A DNA stretch of 64,000 nucleotides from Pseudoalteromonas sp. Scap06. Its GTDB lineage: Bacteria > Pseudomonadota > Gammaproteobacteria > Enterobacterales > Alteromonadaceae. Positions 36,363 through 46,499 of this stretch are shown piece after piece. The translations under genes were made by a program, and so were the position numbers. Each line of letters begins with the position of its first letter. Positions within the stretch are counted from its first letter, which is position 1. The stretch covers positions 2,906,501-2,970,500 of the forward strand of contig NZ_CP041330.1 of NCBI RefSeq assembly GCF_013394165.1, written 5' to 3'. The notes under the pieces were generated by a model. That model saw nothing but the letters and a program-made list of their open reading frames with translations. It was not told where the DNA came from and did not search any database.

Positions 36363-36989
36363 TCAAATAACAACTCGCACAGCCAGTGCGATTAAAATAA
36401 TGCCAATGCCACGATCGAACCAATAGCCACTTTGTTGAAAAAAGTTTCGCACCCGTGCTTTTGATAACAATAGCGACAAAATAGAAAACCAAGCCCAGGT
36501 AGCAAGCGCCATATAAACACCATACCCCACTTGCACTATTACCGGTGTCGTTGGGCTAATCACCAAGGTAAACAACGACATAAAAAATAGCGTAGCCTTA
36601 GGATTTAATGCATTGGTAAAAAAACCACGCCGAAACGCACGCCATGATGACTCAGGTGCAAGGCTGGGTTTTGCAGTCTGTTCTGATGAGGTGTTTGAAG
36701 GTTTAGCAGCGCGTAGCGCCTGCACACCTAAATACGCTAAATAAGCACCAGCTATATATTTAAGTGCCATAAACAGCGAAGGCGATTGAGTTAACACCAA
36801 CGCGACTCCCAACACACAATAAGCTATGTGTAATAAAATAGCTGCGCCTACACCTGCACTGGTCCACAGCGCATTATGCCTGCCGTACTGTACGCTTTGC
36901 TTAAGTACCACAGCAAAATCTGGTCCGGGGCTGGCCACTGCAAAAAAGTGAGCAATGGCAATTAATAAAAACTCATCAATATAGATCAT
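36363..36989 (-). CDS. LysE/RhtB family amino acid exporter
   Basis: The 208-residue membrane protein has about six hydrophobic segments and the family signature ASPGPDFAVVLKQS (residues 19-32). The family exports amino acids such as lysine, threonine or homoserine lactone. It lies 2 bp after the upstream 260-residue protein and 18 bp before the GGCT-like gene. Pairing an exporter with a gamma-glutamyl-handling enzyme would make sense for amino-acid efflux, but this is inference. Confidence 0.93.
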   Translation of the reverse strand: MIYIDEFLLIAIAHFFAVASPGPDFAVVLKQSVQYGRHNALWTSAGVGAAILLHIAYCVLGVALVLTQSPSLFMALKYIAGAYLAYLGVQALRAAKPSNTSSEQTAKPSLAPESSWRAFRRGFFTNALNPKATLFFMSLFTLVISPTTPVIVQVGYGVYMALATWAWFSILSLLLSKARVRNFFQQSGYWFDRGIGIILIALAVRVVI

Positions 36990-36991
36990 AA

Positions 36992-37774
36992 TTAACTGGC
37001 TTGCTCTGGCGAAAAAGCCAACAACAATGGGTTAGCCGACTGATTAACCAACGCTTTTATTTCTTTTTGCGCTTTTTTAAATTGGCCTCTTAAATGCGGT
37101 TTTAAATGTTTTTTAGAGTGTTTATCTTGCTTAAAGTAGCTTACTAAAGCATGCATAAATACAGTATGGGTTTCACTGAGCGTGGCTTCGCGATTGGCAT
37201 ATGGGTTGTAACATGAGCCACAACCCCCCTTAAACTGGTACACGGTATTGCTCATCATCACCCCAAAACCTAAAAAGCACGCTAAAGCATCCGTTGCTTG
37301 AGGTAAGAACTCTTTACCACCTGGAGGTAATACGCCTACATGATGAATTAAAATAGTAGCAAGAGTACCTGCAAAGCTAGCTACTAAATCTTGTGGCTGA
37401 TTAATTTGGTTGGGGTTAAACGACACATTAATTGTATGGCTTGGTGGCACCATTAAATGGCAGTGCTCACCACGTAGATGCTCACTAAATTCAAAATGTG
37501 GAAACACCTGAGGTTGTAATTGTTGCGGTGCAACAAGTGTTATAGGCCACTCATCCATACCAGCATAGTGTTTAACACGCGCAAACACTTTACTGGCCAT
37601 TTCTTCAATGCTTGAAACAGAATCAGGAAAAAACTCGACCGTTGGCAAAATAATTTGGCTGTGCTTAGTAAAAAAATTCAGGTCAAAGTTTTCTGCTGCC
37701 CAAATAAAGGTATCAACTAGCCACTGTTGTTCTTGTTCTGCCAATAAGGGCTTTGATTTAAATAGGGTTAACAT
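36992..37774 (-). CDS. Uncharacterised protein, apparent degenerate zincin-like family member
   Basis: This 260-residue soluble protein is not assigned to a named family. Its order of motifs (ILPTVEFFPD near 42, then DLVASFAGTLATIL near 128, then ATDALACFLGFGVMMSNT near 158) recalls an unnamed bacterial family. In my memory of it, the second motif is LVATxAHELxH and the third is a PLTDLLTVFLGFGxFxAN segment. Here the putative metal-binding HE..H is replaced by GT..T, so it would not be an active metalloprotease. A CGSC motif lies near residue 185 and the C-terminus is Lys-rich. It lies 3 bp after creA and 2 bp before lysE. Confidence 0.75.
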   Translation of the reverse strand: MLTLFKSKPLLAEQEQQWLVDTFIWAAENFDLNFFTKHSQIILPTVEFFPDSVSSIEEMASKVFARVKHYAGMDEWPITLVAPQQLQPQVFPHFEFSEHLRGEHCHLMVPPSHTINVSFNPNQINQPQDLVASFAGTLATILIHHVGVLPPGGKEFLPQATDALACFLGFGVMMSNTVYQFKGGCGSCYNPYANREATLSETHTVFMHALVSYFKQDKHSKKHLKPHLRGQFKKAQKEIKALVNQSANPLLLAFSPEQAS

Positions 37775-37777
37775 AAA

Positions 37778-38248
37778 CTATTCTTGCCCCTTCGCCCATT
37801 GCCATGCTTGTGTATTGTATAAAGGCACCGTAGAAAGCGCGTGATGATGACTGCCCGTAGATTCTTTCGTTGAGTACGATAAATACAATAACGTATGGGT
37901 TTTAGCATCATAAATGCGACGAACTTTTAACGACTTAAACAAAATACTCTTAGATGATTTAAACACGACTTCACCCGACTTACTACGGTCAATAGACTGT
38001 AATTGGTCTGCGGTAATTGGCCCTGTTTGGCGACAAGCAATCGACATATCTGATGGGTCTGAAAAGTCTAAATTAGCCTCAATGTGACTAATATGACAAG
38101 TAACCCCTGTAACAATTGGGTCTTGCTGTGAGTTAACCACCACATCTTTAGTGGTAAACAGCCCTAAACTCACTGAAGCAACATCATCAGAACACCCTGT
38201 AAGCCCTGCTAAACACGCAATTAGACTACCCATTTTGAGATACTTCAT
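37778..38248 (-). CDS. creA: CreA family lipoprotein
   Basis: The 156-residue protein begins with a lipoprotein-type signal (MKYLKMGSLIACLAGLTGC), with the lipobox LTGC placing the modified cysteine near residue 19. The rest matches the CreA family of periplasmic proteins of unknown function (the central DPSDMSIACRQTGPI and LVYLSYSTKE-type segments). The ATG at 38248 has AAGGA 6 nt upstream and is preferred over one 18 bp earlier. It is the first gene of a five-gene minus-strand operon ending at 34281. Confidence 0.88.
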   Translation of the reverse strand: MKYLKMGSLIACLAGLTGCSDDVASVSLGLFTTKDVVVNSQQDPIVTGVTCHISHIEANLDFSDPSDMSIACRQTGPITADQLQSIDRSKSGEVVFKSSKSILFKSLKVRRIYDAKTHTLLYLSYSTKESTGSHHHALSTVPLYNTQAWQWAKGQE

Positions 38249-38334
38249 AGCAAGTCCTTCGTTCATATTAAAATTAAGTTATGTCTTATACTAAACACTT
38301 TCACTGCGATAAAACAAATTTTATAAGCAATAAA

Positions 38335-38360
38335 AAAGGCACGCCCGAAGGAGTGCCTTT
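38335..38360 (-). terminator. Terminator of the TonB-dependent receptor gene
   Basis: On the minus strand, AAAGGCAC and GTGCCTTT pair around TCCTTCGGGC, which itself can fold into a CTTCGG-type tetraloop. TTT follows. It lies 24 bp after the receptor stop codon. Confidence 0.9.
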
Positions 38361-38384
38361 GCAAACAAATACAGCTAAAAATTA

Positions 38385-41300
38385 TTAAAAGCTATATTGT
38401 GCACCTAGATAAACATAGCGGCCTGCACCGCCGCCGTAACGGCTATAGAAGTTCCCTCGACCACTTGGGTAAAATGCCCCTTTGTCGTCAAATACATTAT
38501 TAATCCCGCCAAATACACGTAAGTCACTCTTATCAGTCAATGCCATAGTGTAAGACGCTGATAAACTATGCTTTAAAAATGAGCCGTAGTTTTGGTATGC
38601 CAGTGGCTCAGGGTTAGCAATACAACCGGCATCGCCCTCAGCACAGCGCTCATCATTTGCAGCAACATACTCAAGGTAGTCTTTCTCATCTTCTTGGCTT
38701 GCTTTAAATGCGCCTACGTAATTCGTACGCCAGCGGATACGTAAGTCATCCATTTTCCATACAATCGACATAGCGGCTTTATCTTTTGAACGGCCATAAC
38801 CTGCATACTGTGAAGTAACACTGTTACCATCTAACCCTTCATAGGTTTGTGAGTTTTCAATAATGTGATTGTAATCAAGCTTAAATGACAGGTTACCATA
38901 GCTGCCTATGTCATATTTGTAAGTTGCAACTACATCGTAACCGCGCGCTGTTAACTCATCTAAGTTATATTCACGCTGTAGTATTTTTACAATGTTACCT
39001 TCGTCGTTACGGGTAATATCGTTACAGTATTCGTTATCACTACCCCATGACGCTTCTGAGTCATAACATTCACGCATGATGTTTTCGTTACTTATTTCAT
39101 CAATTGCATCAACAATGGCAATGTCGTAGTAATCAACCGCTAAGTTAAAGCCATCTAAAAACTCAGGTGAAACAGTAATACCAAAGGTATAGGTATCGGC
39201 TGTTTCTTCTTTTAAGTTTGGATTACCCGTATTTGGTGAATAGTTATTGTCTTCACTTTCAAATTCAAAGTCAGGATCATCAGCCAGCTTTTGTGCCAAG
39301 GTTGGCTCTAAACGGCAGTTATCGTGCCCTGGGTTTGTTGATGCTGCCGTTAAGCCATCACAAATATCATCAAATGAATCAAAATCGCCACGAGGAGGTG
39401 ACAATAGCTCTGTAATAGTTGGGGCACGCTGTGCACGCGCATAGTTAGCACGTAGCATGTATCCATCAATTGGCTGCCACAATAATCCTAACTTATAACT
39501 GGCTACGGTGCTGATATTATCAATACTGTAATTTGCTAAACGCAACGATGTTTCTGCCGATAAGCTTTTAGCAAATGGCGCATCTTTAAGCAGTGGCACT
39601 GCAAGCTCTGCAAACGCCTCATACACTTCTACTTCACCATAAAAAGAAGGCACAACGTTAAACGTAATACCGCCCGCTTTCATATCATCACTGGTATCTA
39701 GGCTTTGCGAGTCTTTACGATACTCTGCGCCAAATACTGCAGACACATTGCCTGCTGGTAATTCATATAAATCACCGGTGATATAACCCATTACCGTATA
39801 CTGTTGAATCTTCGTATCAATAATTGGATTTGTACGGATCCAGTCAGCCATTTCAGGGGTAATAGACCCTTCACCAAATAAATTAAGTGGGACACATCCT
39901 TGCGCTCGCGCTTCGGCGTCTTTACATTGAATAGTGCCATCGGCTAGCTTTTCAGCTTGCAGGGCTTGGTTAACACGTACCGTGTTTAACTCGTTACTGC
40001 GGATTTGATGCTGTTTAAATTGACCATATCCGGCAGAAATATCCCAATCCCATGTATCATCAAACATCATACCTTGCAGGCCAGCCCAGGTACGAATAGT
40101 CGTACGGTCGTTATCAGTGCTGATATTACCTACTTCACCAAAACGGCGATCCCAATAAATACGGTCTTTGTATGGGTTACTGTCAATAATTTCTTGTGGC
40201 ACATATGGGTTATCAATAGGAATATAACCTGGCGCAATATCATCGATAGGATCCCCTGTCACTGGGTCGTAGCGAGGTACGTAAGCCCCTTCGTATTCAT
40301 CTTCTGGTGACTTATCGTTGAACGAGCCACTCTTACTGTATTGAATTTGGAAATAACTCATGATGTCGTCTGTTACATCATAATCGACTTTTATTGCAGT
40401 CGAAAAGTTATCACTCGGCACATCAAGCATGACGTATTGCTGTGAATTAATACCATAAATTTCTTCATTGCCTTTCCAATCATCACGTAGCGTTTGACCG
40501 TCGTACCAAAACTGAGTGTCGTTATTATTATTCTCTAAAAATACACCACCTAAGGTACCATCGCTTTTGCTTGCCCAATCAGCTTGTGTAATACCGCTCA
40601 TACACTGATAGCCATCAGCAGTGTACATTTGATTACACATCAGCTCATCATCGTAACTATGCGCCGCTTCTATTTGCGCTCGGTCGCGATCGTAAAAGGT
40701 CATACCAAAATCACGATCCCAGTTTGAGCTAACAAATACATAACCGCGATCATCAGCAAATGACGTTCCGTAGTTTAAATCAAGCGTAAACTCGCGACCG
40801 CCACCATCTGTTGTTTCACCGCCTCGGGCTTGAAATTCAAAACCTTCTTTTTTTGACTGGGTAATAATATTAACTACACCAGCAACCGCATCAGCACCAT
40901 AAGTGGCCGATGCACCACCACTGATAATTTCAACGCGCTCTACCATGCCACTAGGAATAGTATTTAAACTGACATAATTACCACCGTAACTATTAGAGAC
41001 AACACGGCGGCCATCAATCAATGTCAGCGTTCTATTAGCGCCTAAATCACGAAGCTGGACTGTTGATAAACCAGTACCCGAAATGCTTGATTGGCTGGTT
41101 GTGTTACCAATACTTTGGCTCAGTGCAGGCATATTATCGATTAATACATCTGAAAGATTGCCTAAGCCTGTATCCTGAATTGATGCTCTGTCCATGGTAA
41201 CCAGCGGAGTCGTAACTGAAAAGCTATCACGCTTTAAACGCGAGCCTGTTACTGTTATTTTCTCTGGTACTTCTTGTACCACTTCTTCGCTTGCTTTAGC

Positions 41301-41405
41301 GGTTGATTGACGAGCAATAGCCTCGTCATTTGCTATTGCATGTCCAGATAAACTCGCTGTTATAGCCAGTGCTAAAGCGCATTTTTTGGTTGATATTTTA
41401 CTCAC
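38385..41405 (-). CDS. TonB-dependent outer membrane receptor
   Basis: The 1006-residue receptor has a signal peptide (to about residue 25), a TonB-box-like segment (EKITVTGSRLKRDSFS, about 48-63), a plug domain (about 65-185, with LRDLGANRTLTLIDGRRV) and a 22-strand barrel that ends in the usual aromatic C-terminus (YLGAQYSF). The size and the GSR-type N-terminus resemble Alteromonadales receptors for oligosaccharides or peptides more than classical siderophore receptors. No siderophore genes are nearby. It is divergent from a membrane-bound winged-helix regulator. The ligand is unknown. Confidence 0.93.
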   Translation of the reverse strand: MSKISTKKCALALAITASLSGHAIANDEAIARQSTAKASEEVVQEVPEKITVTGSRLKRDSFSVTTPLVTMDRASIQDTGLGNLSDVLIDNMPALSQSIGNTTSQSSISGTGLSTVQLRDLGANRTLTLIDGRRVVSNSYGGNYVSLNTIPSGMVERVEIISGGASATYGADAVAGVVNIITQSKKEGFEFQARGGETTDGGGREFTLDLNYGTSFADDRGYVFVSSNWDRDFGMTFYDRDRAQIEAAHSYDDELMCNQMYTADGYQCMSGITQADWASKSDGTLGGVFLENNNNDTQFWYDGQTLRDDWKGNEEIYGINSQQYVMLDVPSDNFSTAIKVDYDVTDDIMSYFQIQYSKSGSFNDKSPEDEYEGAYVPRYDPVTGDPIDDIAPGYIPIDNPYVPQEIIDSNPYKDRIYWDRRFGEVGNISTDNDRTTIRTWAGLQGMMFDDTWDWDISAGYGQFKQHQIRSNELNTVRVNQALQAEKLADGTIQCKDAEARAQGCVPLNLFGEGSITPEMADWIRTNPIIDTKIQQYTVMGYITGDLYELPAGNVSAVFGAEYRKDSQSLDTSDDMKAGGITFNVVPSFYGEVEVYEAFAELAVPLLKDAPFAKSLSAETSLRLANYSIDNISTVASYKLGLLWQPIDGYMLRANYARAQRAPTITELLSPPRGDFDSFDDICDGLTAASTNPGHDNCRLEPTLAQKLADDPDFEFESEDNNYSPNTGNPNLKEETADTYTFGITVSPEFLDGFNLAVDYYDIAIVDAIDEISNENIMRECYDSEASWGSDNEYCNDITRNDEGNIVKILQREYNLDELTARGYDVVATYKYDIGSYGNLSFKLDYNHIIENSQTYEGLDGNSVTSQYAGYGRSKDKAAMSIVWKMDDLRIRWRTNYVGAFKASQEDEKDYLEYVAANDERCAEGDAGCIANPEPLAYQNYGSFLKHSLSASYTMALTDKSDLRVFGGINNVFDDKGAFYPSGRGNFYSRYGGGAGRYVYLGAQYSF

Positions 41406-41727
41406 AGACTTCCCTCATTTTTTATTATCCCATTAGTAGCTTTTTTATTAACTTTTTAGTTATTAAATCTGTTTTGTACTAATTGGTTTGTTTTACTAAT
41501 AACAGGTTGTAAGTAATCGTGAATAAAAGCACAATGAGAGGTGTCTCGTTTATATCCCTATTTTACATCTATTTAATATCTATTTATTTATAATCATGGA
41601 CTTATATTTATTGTGTTAGAATGTTGTAAAATTGAATATTAACTAATTATCGTGTTACTTTGCATTAAACAACACGTACAAACATCGCTAATAACTCATA
41701 CTAGGAAGAGGTTTAAATACACATACT
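41406..41727. other. Divergent promoter region between the TonB receptor and the winged-helix regulator
   Basis: This very AT-rich 322-bp region must hold promoters for both genes and probably the binding site of the regulator. Candidate -10-like A/T runs are too many to assign. No clear inverted repeat was picked out by eye. Confidence 0.5.
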
Positions 41728-43845
41728 ATGAATACTCAACAGCCTTTTTCAATTGGAAATTGCCAAATATCGGCGTTTGAAAATAAGCTGTTTTGTGCTG
41801 ATAAAGCCTGTATTTTACAACCTAAATTTATAGAGCTGCTGACCTACTTAGTAGCGTGTTATCCAAATGCGGTGAGTCGCGAACAACTAATCGAAAACGT
41901 ATGGGATGGTAATCAATATGTGGGTGAGAAAGCGCTCACTAATGCCATATGGCACCTTCGTAAAAGCTTTAAAGAGCTTGACCCCGACAACACCTACATA
42001 GAAACACTGCGTAAAACAGGTTATCGCTTAGTGCAAAAACCGATAATGCCAAACGCGCAGAACAGTATTAATACATCCTCTACTCGCCCTAAATATATTT
42101 TCGCTGTAGTCATGGCTATCGTGGTCTTGTTATTCGCTGGTGTCTGGGGTTATAGCGCTTTTAGCGATGAAAATAAGCCACTTGCGCTATCGCAACAAGC
42201 AGAGCGGTTATACGATCATGTTGAAACCATTACCACCAGCCCAGGACGAGAGTTGTTCCCCGCTATATCCAGCGACAGTCATTTTTTAGCATATTCTTGG
42301 CGCCGCCCTGGTCATAAAGCTAATTTATACTTGCGTGATTTACATTTACCCGAACAAGCAGCCATCGCTCTTACCGACACCCCATTCATTGAAGGTCGAG
42401 CGGTATTTAGCCCCGACTTAACTTTTATTTATTATTATCGCCGCATCTCTGGTCAAGGCTGCGAGGTTATTCAGCAAAATATTGCCTCAGGAAATACCAC
42501 GATTTTAGGGAAGTGTGGTAACAAAGCGAGTACCGATATAGACATAAATGCCCCGGGCACACAACTGGTTTATATTAGTGAAGATCAAACAAATACTCTG
42601 ACTCAACTTAACCTTGTTGATTTAACCTCATCGCCATACACAGTTACTCAGATACCTTGTATTTCAGCATGCCAATATACCGATGAGTCGGTTGTATTCT
42701 CCCCAGATGCAACTCAACTTGTAGTATCGCGTAACTTACCAACGGGGCTTGAAGAACTATTTTTAATAGACATAAAAACAGGTAATGCAAAGCAACTAAC
42801 CACTGGGTTCATTGATATGAGAGGCGTTGATTGGCACCCCTCTAAAGCGCAACTCGTTTTTTCTGGTGTGAAAAAAGGTAAACGCCAAGGGTACTTTTAC
42901 AACCTTAAAACACAACAAATGATTAATGCCCGCATAGATGGCTTAAGCTACCCAGAATTTGCCAGTGATGGCAGTTTGTATTTTCATCAGTGGAATATAG
43001 ACTCGGCTTTAATGCGTTTAGAGGTTAATAATGCGGTTGCAAGCTCTCCTTTCCCAGTATTATCGAGCCATTTTAGTACCCGCTTTCCTAATTACAATAA
43101 AACCAGAAACAAACTCGCGTTTGTCTCTAATGAGTCGGGCTCAATGGAATTGTGGACCGCAAAAAAAGACGGTACGTCTCGAAAGCAGCTCACTAATCTC
43201 AATGCCAATATTTACAACCCGGTATGGTCGCCAGATGGTGATTATATTGTTTTTGTTGCCTCGCATCCTAGTGGTCATGCGTTATACCTGTATGACTTTA
43301 ATAAACAAACCAGTCGATTATTACCTACGGGCTTTAGCGATCATGGTAAACCGAGCTGGGCTGCAGATAGTAAAAGCGTATTAGTTTCTGATGATCAGCA
43401 CGTGTATCGCTTAGACTTAAGCACTAATAAGCTTATACAAGCTGTAGAGGCTCCCACGCTATACGCTTATGAAAACAAGCAAGGCGCTTTAATTTTTGCC
43501 AACCAAGCAACCAATCAACTATGGATCAAAGGCCCTAAAAGCCAAACTGAGCAACTACTGGTTAGCGATATTAATTTATCAAATCATAATTCGTGGTATT
43601 TTTTTGAAGGCGATACCTTAGCGACATCACGTATTTACTATTTTAATGTAAAACAAGGTGATTACCGATTAAGTTATTACGACCTCTCAAAAAAAGATCA
43701 CCATGATGTAATAAAGCTTCCTGAGCGCGCATTTAGCCGTACTTCTGGCTTAACTTATATTACGAGTGCAAACTGGCTGGTGTACTCTTCGTATAAGTCA
43801 CCACAAATTGATATAAAACGTATCAACCATCAATATTTGCCATAA
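41728..43845 (+). CDS. CadC/ToxR-like membrane-bound transcriptional regulator with beta-propeller sensor
   Basis: The 705-residue protein has an N-terminal OmpR/PhoB-type winged-helix DNA-binding domain (about residues 8-105, with SREQLIENVWDG, LTNAIWHLRKSF and ETLRKTGYRL). A single transmembrane helix (about 114-136) and a large periplasmic TolB/PD40-like beta-propeller (about 170-700, repeated W-S-P-D-G-type turns such as VWSPDGDYIVFV) follow. This one-component architecture couples a periplasmic signal to transcription. The adjacent divergent TonB receptor is the likely target. The ribosome binding site is poor, so the start is less certain. Confidence 0.88.
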   Translation: MNTQQPFSIGNCQISAFENKLFCADKACILQPKFIELLTYLVACYPNAVSREQLIENVWDGNQYVGEKALTNAIWHLRKSFKELDPDNTYIETLRKTGYRLVQKPIMPNAQNSINTSSTRPKYIFAVVMAIVVLLFAGVWGYSAFSDENKPLALSQQAERLYDHVETITTSPGRELFPAISSDSHFLAYSWRRPGHKANLYLRDLHLPEQAAIALTDTPFIEGRAVFSPDLTFIYYYRRISGQGCEVIQQNIASGNTTILGKCGNKASTDIDINAPGTQLVYISEDQTNTLTQLNLVDLTSSPYTVTQIPCISACQYTDESVVFSPDATQLVVSRNLPTGLEELFLIDIKTGNAKQLTTGFIDMRGVDWHPSKAQLVFSGVKKGKRQGYFYNLKTQQMINARIDGLSYPEFASDGSLYFHQWNIDSALMRLEVNNAVASSPFPVLSSHFSTRFPNYNKTRNKLAFVSNESGSMELWTAKKDGTSRKQLTNLNANIYNPVWSPDGDYIVFVASHPSGHALYLYDFNKQTSRLLPTGFSDHGKPSWAADSKSVLVSDDQHVYRLDLSTNKLIQAVEAPTLYAYENKQGALIFANQATNQLWIKGPKSQTEQLLVSDINLSNHNSWYFFEGDTLATSRIYYFNVKQGDYRLSYYDLSKKDHHDVIKLPERAFSRTSGLTYITSANWLVYSSYKSPQIDIKRINHQYLP

Positions 43846-43949
43846 GGGTAACAGCTTAAACCAAATTTAAAAAATTAAGCTTCCTAGGGTTAGCGCGTAC
43901 AAACCCGTTTGGTATAATTAAACAAACCAATCTTAAGAGGATACGCTAA

Positions 43950-44279
43950 ATGCCACACATTATTATTGAACACTCAGAAGATCTGCCTTTATTGCCTCAG
44001 GTTCTAGTGGAAAAAATCCACACAACAACATTTGAAAGTGGCTTATTTGATTTAGAAACAATAAAAACTCGTGCTATTGCGTATCAACATTACCAATTAG
44101 GTGTGGGTAAAGAGGGGTTTATTCATATTGCAGTACATATTATGGCTGGGCGCTCTATTGAGCAAAAACAAAAACTAAGTGAGCAGTTACTAGCGTGCCT
44201 ACAAACATATTGTAGAGCTTCTGATAGCTTAAGCGTTAATATTTACGAAATGAATCACGAGATTTATCGTAAAAATTAA
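43950..44279 (+). CDS. 5-carboxymethyl-2-hydroxymuconate isomerase family protein
   Basis: The 109-residue protein has the tautomerase fold with the catalytic Pro directly after the initiator Met (MPHIIIEHS). It matches the CHMI (HpaF) family in length and in the segments RAIAYQHYQLG and FIHIAVHIMAGRS. In E. coli C, HpaF acts in homoprotocatechuate degradation, but no other genes of that pathway are seen here. The true substrate is therefore open. A perfect TATAAT at 43913-43918 lies upstream, and GAGG precedes the ATG. Confidence 0.88.
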   Translation: MPHIIIEHSEDLPLLPQVLVEKIHTTTFESGLFDLETIKTRAIAYQHYQLGVGKEGFIHIAVHIMAGRSIEQKQKLSEQLLACLQTYCRASDSLSVNIYEMNHEIYRKN

Positions 44280-44363
44280 CCGCTGTTAAAACATCATAGT
44301 TATAGGCAAGTGCTCTATAACTATGATGGTATCCCCGCTCTGCTAATTTTTATAAAACCGCGG

Positions 44364-46241
44364 TTAAAGCGTAAACTTACCTAGTAAATCCCTTAAAATA
44401 TTCGACTCTTTATTTAAGCCACTACAAAGCTGCTCTGACTTTTTCATATTTTCTTTGGTTTGCTCTGCCGAGTCGGAAATCATCACAATATTTTGGCTAA
44501 TTTCTGAGGTTGCTAACGTTTGCTCTCTCGTTGCGGTAGCCACTGAGTTATTTAACTCGCTTAACAGTACAATTTCCTGTGAAATACCATTTAATGTATG
44601 GCCTGTTTCTTTTAATCGCTCGGCATTTTCTAAGGTGTTTTTGCTACCCAATTCAATCGCAGTTACCGTGCTTGAAGCTTTAGCATTTAACGAAGCAATC
44701 ATCTCATTAATTTGCTCTGTAGACTCCGCAGTACGCTGTGCAAGCGTTCTCACTTCATCAGCAACTACTGCAAAGCCACGCCCTTGCTCGCCAGCTCTCG
44801 CCGCTTCAATTGCCGCATTTAACGCCAATAAGTTAGTTTGCTCAGAAATCCCTTTAATAACATCCAATACATGAGAAATTGATTTAATCTCTGTCGAGAG
44901 CTCTAACACTGAGGCCACAGAATTGGCCATCGATGCTTCCAGCTGCTCCATTTGTTTAATTGTGCTTTGCACAAAATCAACGCCTTTATGTGTAGTCTCT
45001 TCGGTTTTAGTAGCAATATCTGCCGCATTGCTGGCACTGCCAGAAATATCTTGAACCGTAACTTCCATCTCATTAACCGCTGCCGCCACCGTTTGTGTAC
45101 TCGATGACTGTACCTCAGCTAAATTAGCCGCTCCTTGTACTTGCTCAAGTACATCTTGGGAAATACCTTTAACATGAATTGCCGACTCAGAAACCTGTTT
45201 AAACATATAATGTAACTGCTCTAAAAACAGATTAAACTTAATCGCTAAATCGGAAATTTCATTATTATCGTCAGTAGGAAGTCGCGCCGTTAAATCGCCA
45301 TCTTTTTCTGTTAACGCATTCACTGCTGCAGTAATGCTTTCGATTGGCCTAAATATTTGCCCTACCAACACGCGTGCTAACGCTAAACCTACAAGCGCAA
45401 TAATTACACCAAAAATGATATTAGTACTAATAGCGCTATTAATTGGGCCATATAATTGCTCTTGGGGAATTTCAGCGACTAAGTGCCAGCCTAATGAGTT
45501 TACTGGCGTACTTGAAACAACATAGTCATCACCATCAATTACTTTACTTTGAATTGCCCCATTTTTAATCGGCGCCAAGTCAACTGATTGACCTATTTTA
45601 GTTTTATCACCATGCAGCATAATCTCGCCACTACCAGAGGCCAAATAAACTATACCGCCCTCACCTATTCTATATTCGCTTATGAGATCCACCATAGAAT
45701 CGAGCGAACGGCCTATTCCGGCAATTCCTTGTCGTTGCCCATCAAACTCAATGGCATAATTAATAAATACCATTACCTCAGAGCTGCCTTTATCTATGTC
45801 GAGCGCAACTTCAAATGGCCTATCCGATGCTAAAAAAAAATCAAACCAAGTATCACTGCTGTCTATTTGTCTGGAAATACCCTCATCGGTGTAATAGTTG
45901 CGGGAGTTTTTAGAAATAATAAATGCGTTACTGGCTTGGTTTTTATTTTTTATATGTTTGAGGTAATCAATAAATTTTCCACGGCTTTGCGCATCTTCAT
46001 TATTATTCATCCATTGTTGAACAAATAAGTTTTGCGCTATTTCCTTGCCTACAATAATGGGTGTCGAAAGCTCCAATTCAATTTGGCTTTTCACTTCACT
46101 AAGCGCTGTAGGTAGATCTACTTTAGCTAGCTTTTCTTCTGTATTTGAGCGAATACTATTGGAAAATATTAGAGTAGATATTGCTAAAGGAGCAACAACA
46201 GCCAGAATAAGACTGAGGTATACTTTTCGTTTCAATAACAT
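44364..46241 (-). CDS. Methyl-accepting chemotaxis protein with Cache-type sensor
   Basis: The 625-residue chemoreceptor has transmembrane segments at about residues 8-28 and 275-297, a periplasmic dCache-like domain between them (WFDFFLAS near residue 127), HAMP (about 295-350) and a signalling domain. The CheA-binding tip ([20 protein letters not shown], then [22 protein letters not shown]) is present. It is the second chemoreceptor in this window. It is monocistronic and convergent with the CHMI-like gene. The signal is unknown. No CheR/CheB tether was seen at the C-terminus. Confidence 0.93.
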   Translation of the reverse strand: MLLKRKVYLSLILAVVAPLAISTLIFSNSIRSNTEEKLAKVDLPTALSEVKSQIELELSTPIIVGKEIAQNLFVQQWMNNNEDAQSRGKFIDYLKHIKNKNQASNAFIISKNSRNYYTDEGISRQIDSSDTWFDFFLASDRPFEVALDIDKGSSEVMVFINYAIEFDGQRQGIAGIGRSLDSMVDLISEYRIGEGGIVYLASGSGEIMLHGDKTKIGQSVDLAPIKNGAIQSKVIDGDDYVVSSTPVNSLGWHLVAEIPQEQLYGPINSAISTNIIFGVIIALVGLALARVLVGQIFRPIESITAAVNALTEKDGDLTARLPTDDNNEISDLAIKFNLFLEQLHYMFKQVSESAIHVKGISQDVLEQVQGAANLAEVQSSSTQTVAAAVNEMEVTVQDISGSASNAADIATKTEETTHKGVDFVQSTIKQMEQLEASMANSVASVLELSTEIKSISHVLDVIKGISEQTNLLALNAAIEAARAGEQGRGFAVVADEVRTLAQRTAESTEQINEMIASLNAKASSTVTAIELGSKNTLENAERLKETGHTLNGISQEIVLLSELNNSVATATREQTLATSEISQNIVMISDSAEQTKENMKKSEQLCSGLNKESNILRDLLGKFTL

Positions 46242-46499
46242 AGAGCACCTAAGAAGTAACTAAGCGAAATTTTATATACTGCACACAATTAACAGTAGCG
46301 ATATTAAAGGTTATTAAGTAAAAATTTTTATAATAAAACCCCATAACACTTTAATAGTAGATTCAACTGTGTTTATTGCAATGTATTCAATAGAATTAAT
46401 ACAAAAATCAGTGCACTGGTAAAAATACGATAGAAATAACAAAAATGAATTTATAAACTAGGAAAATGAGTTTCTATTTACTTGAAAGGCTTTGAAAAG

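Noticed and set aside
44455..44874. Antisense reading frame across the chemoreceptor signalling domain
   Set aside because: The opposite strand carries the highly conserved MCP hairpin tip. This frame is a shadow with no start signals.
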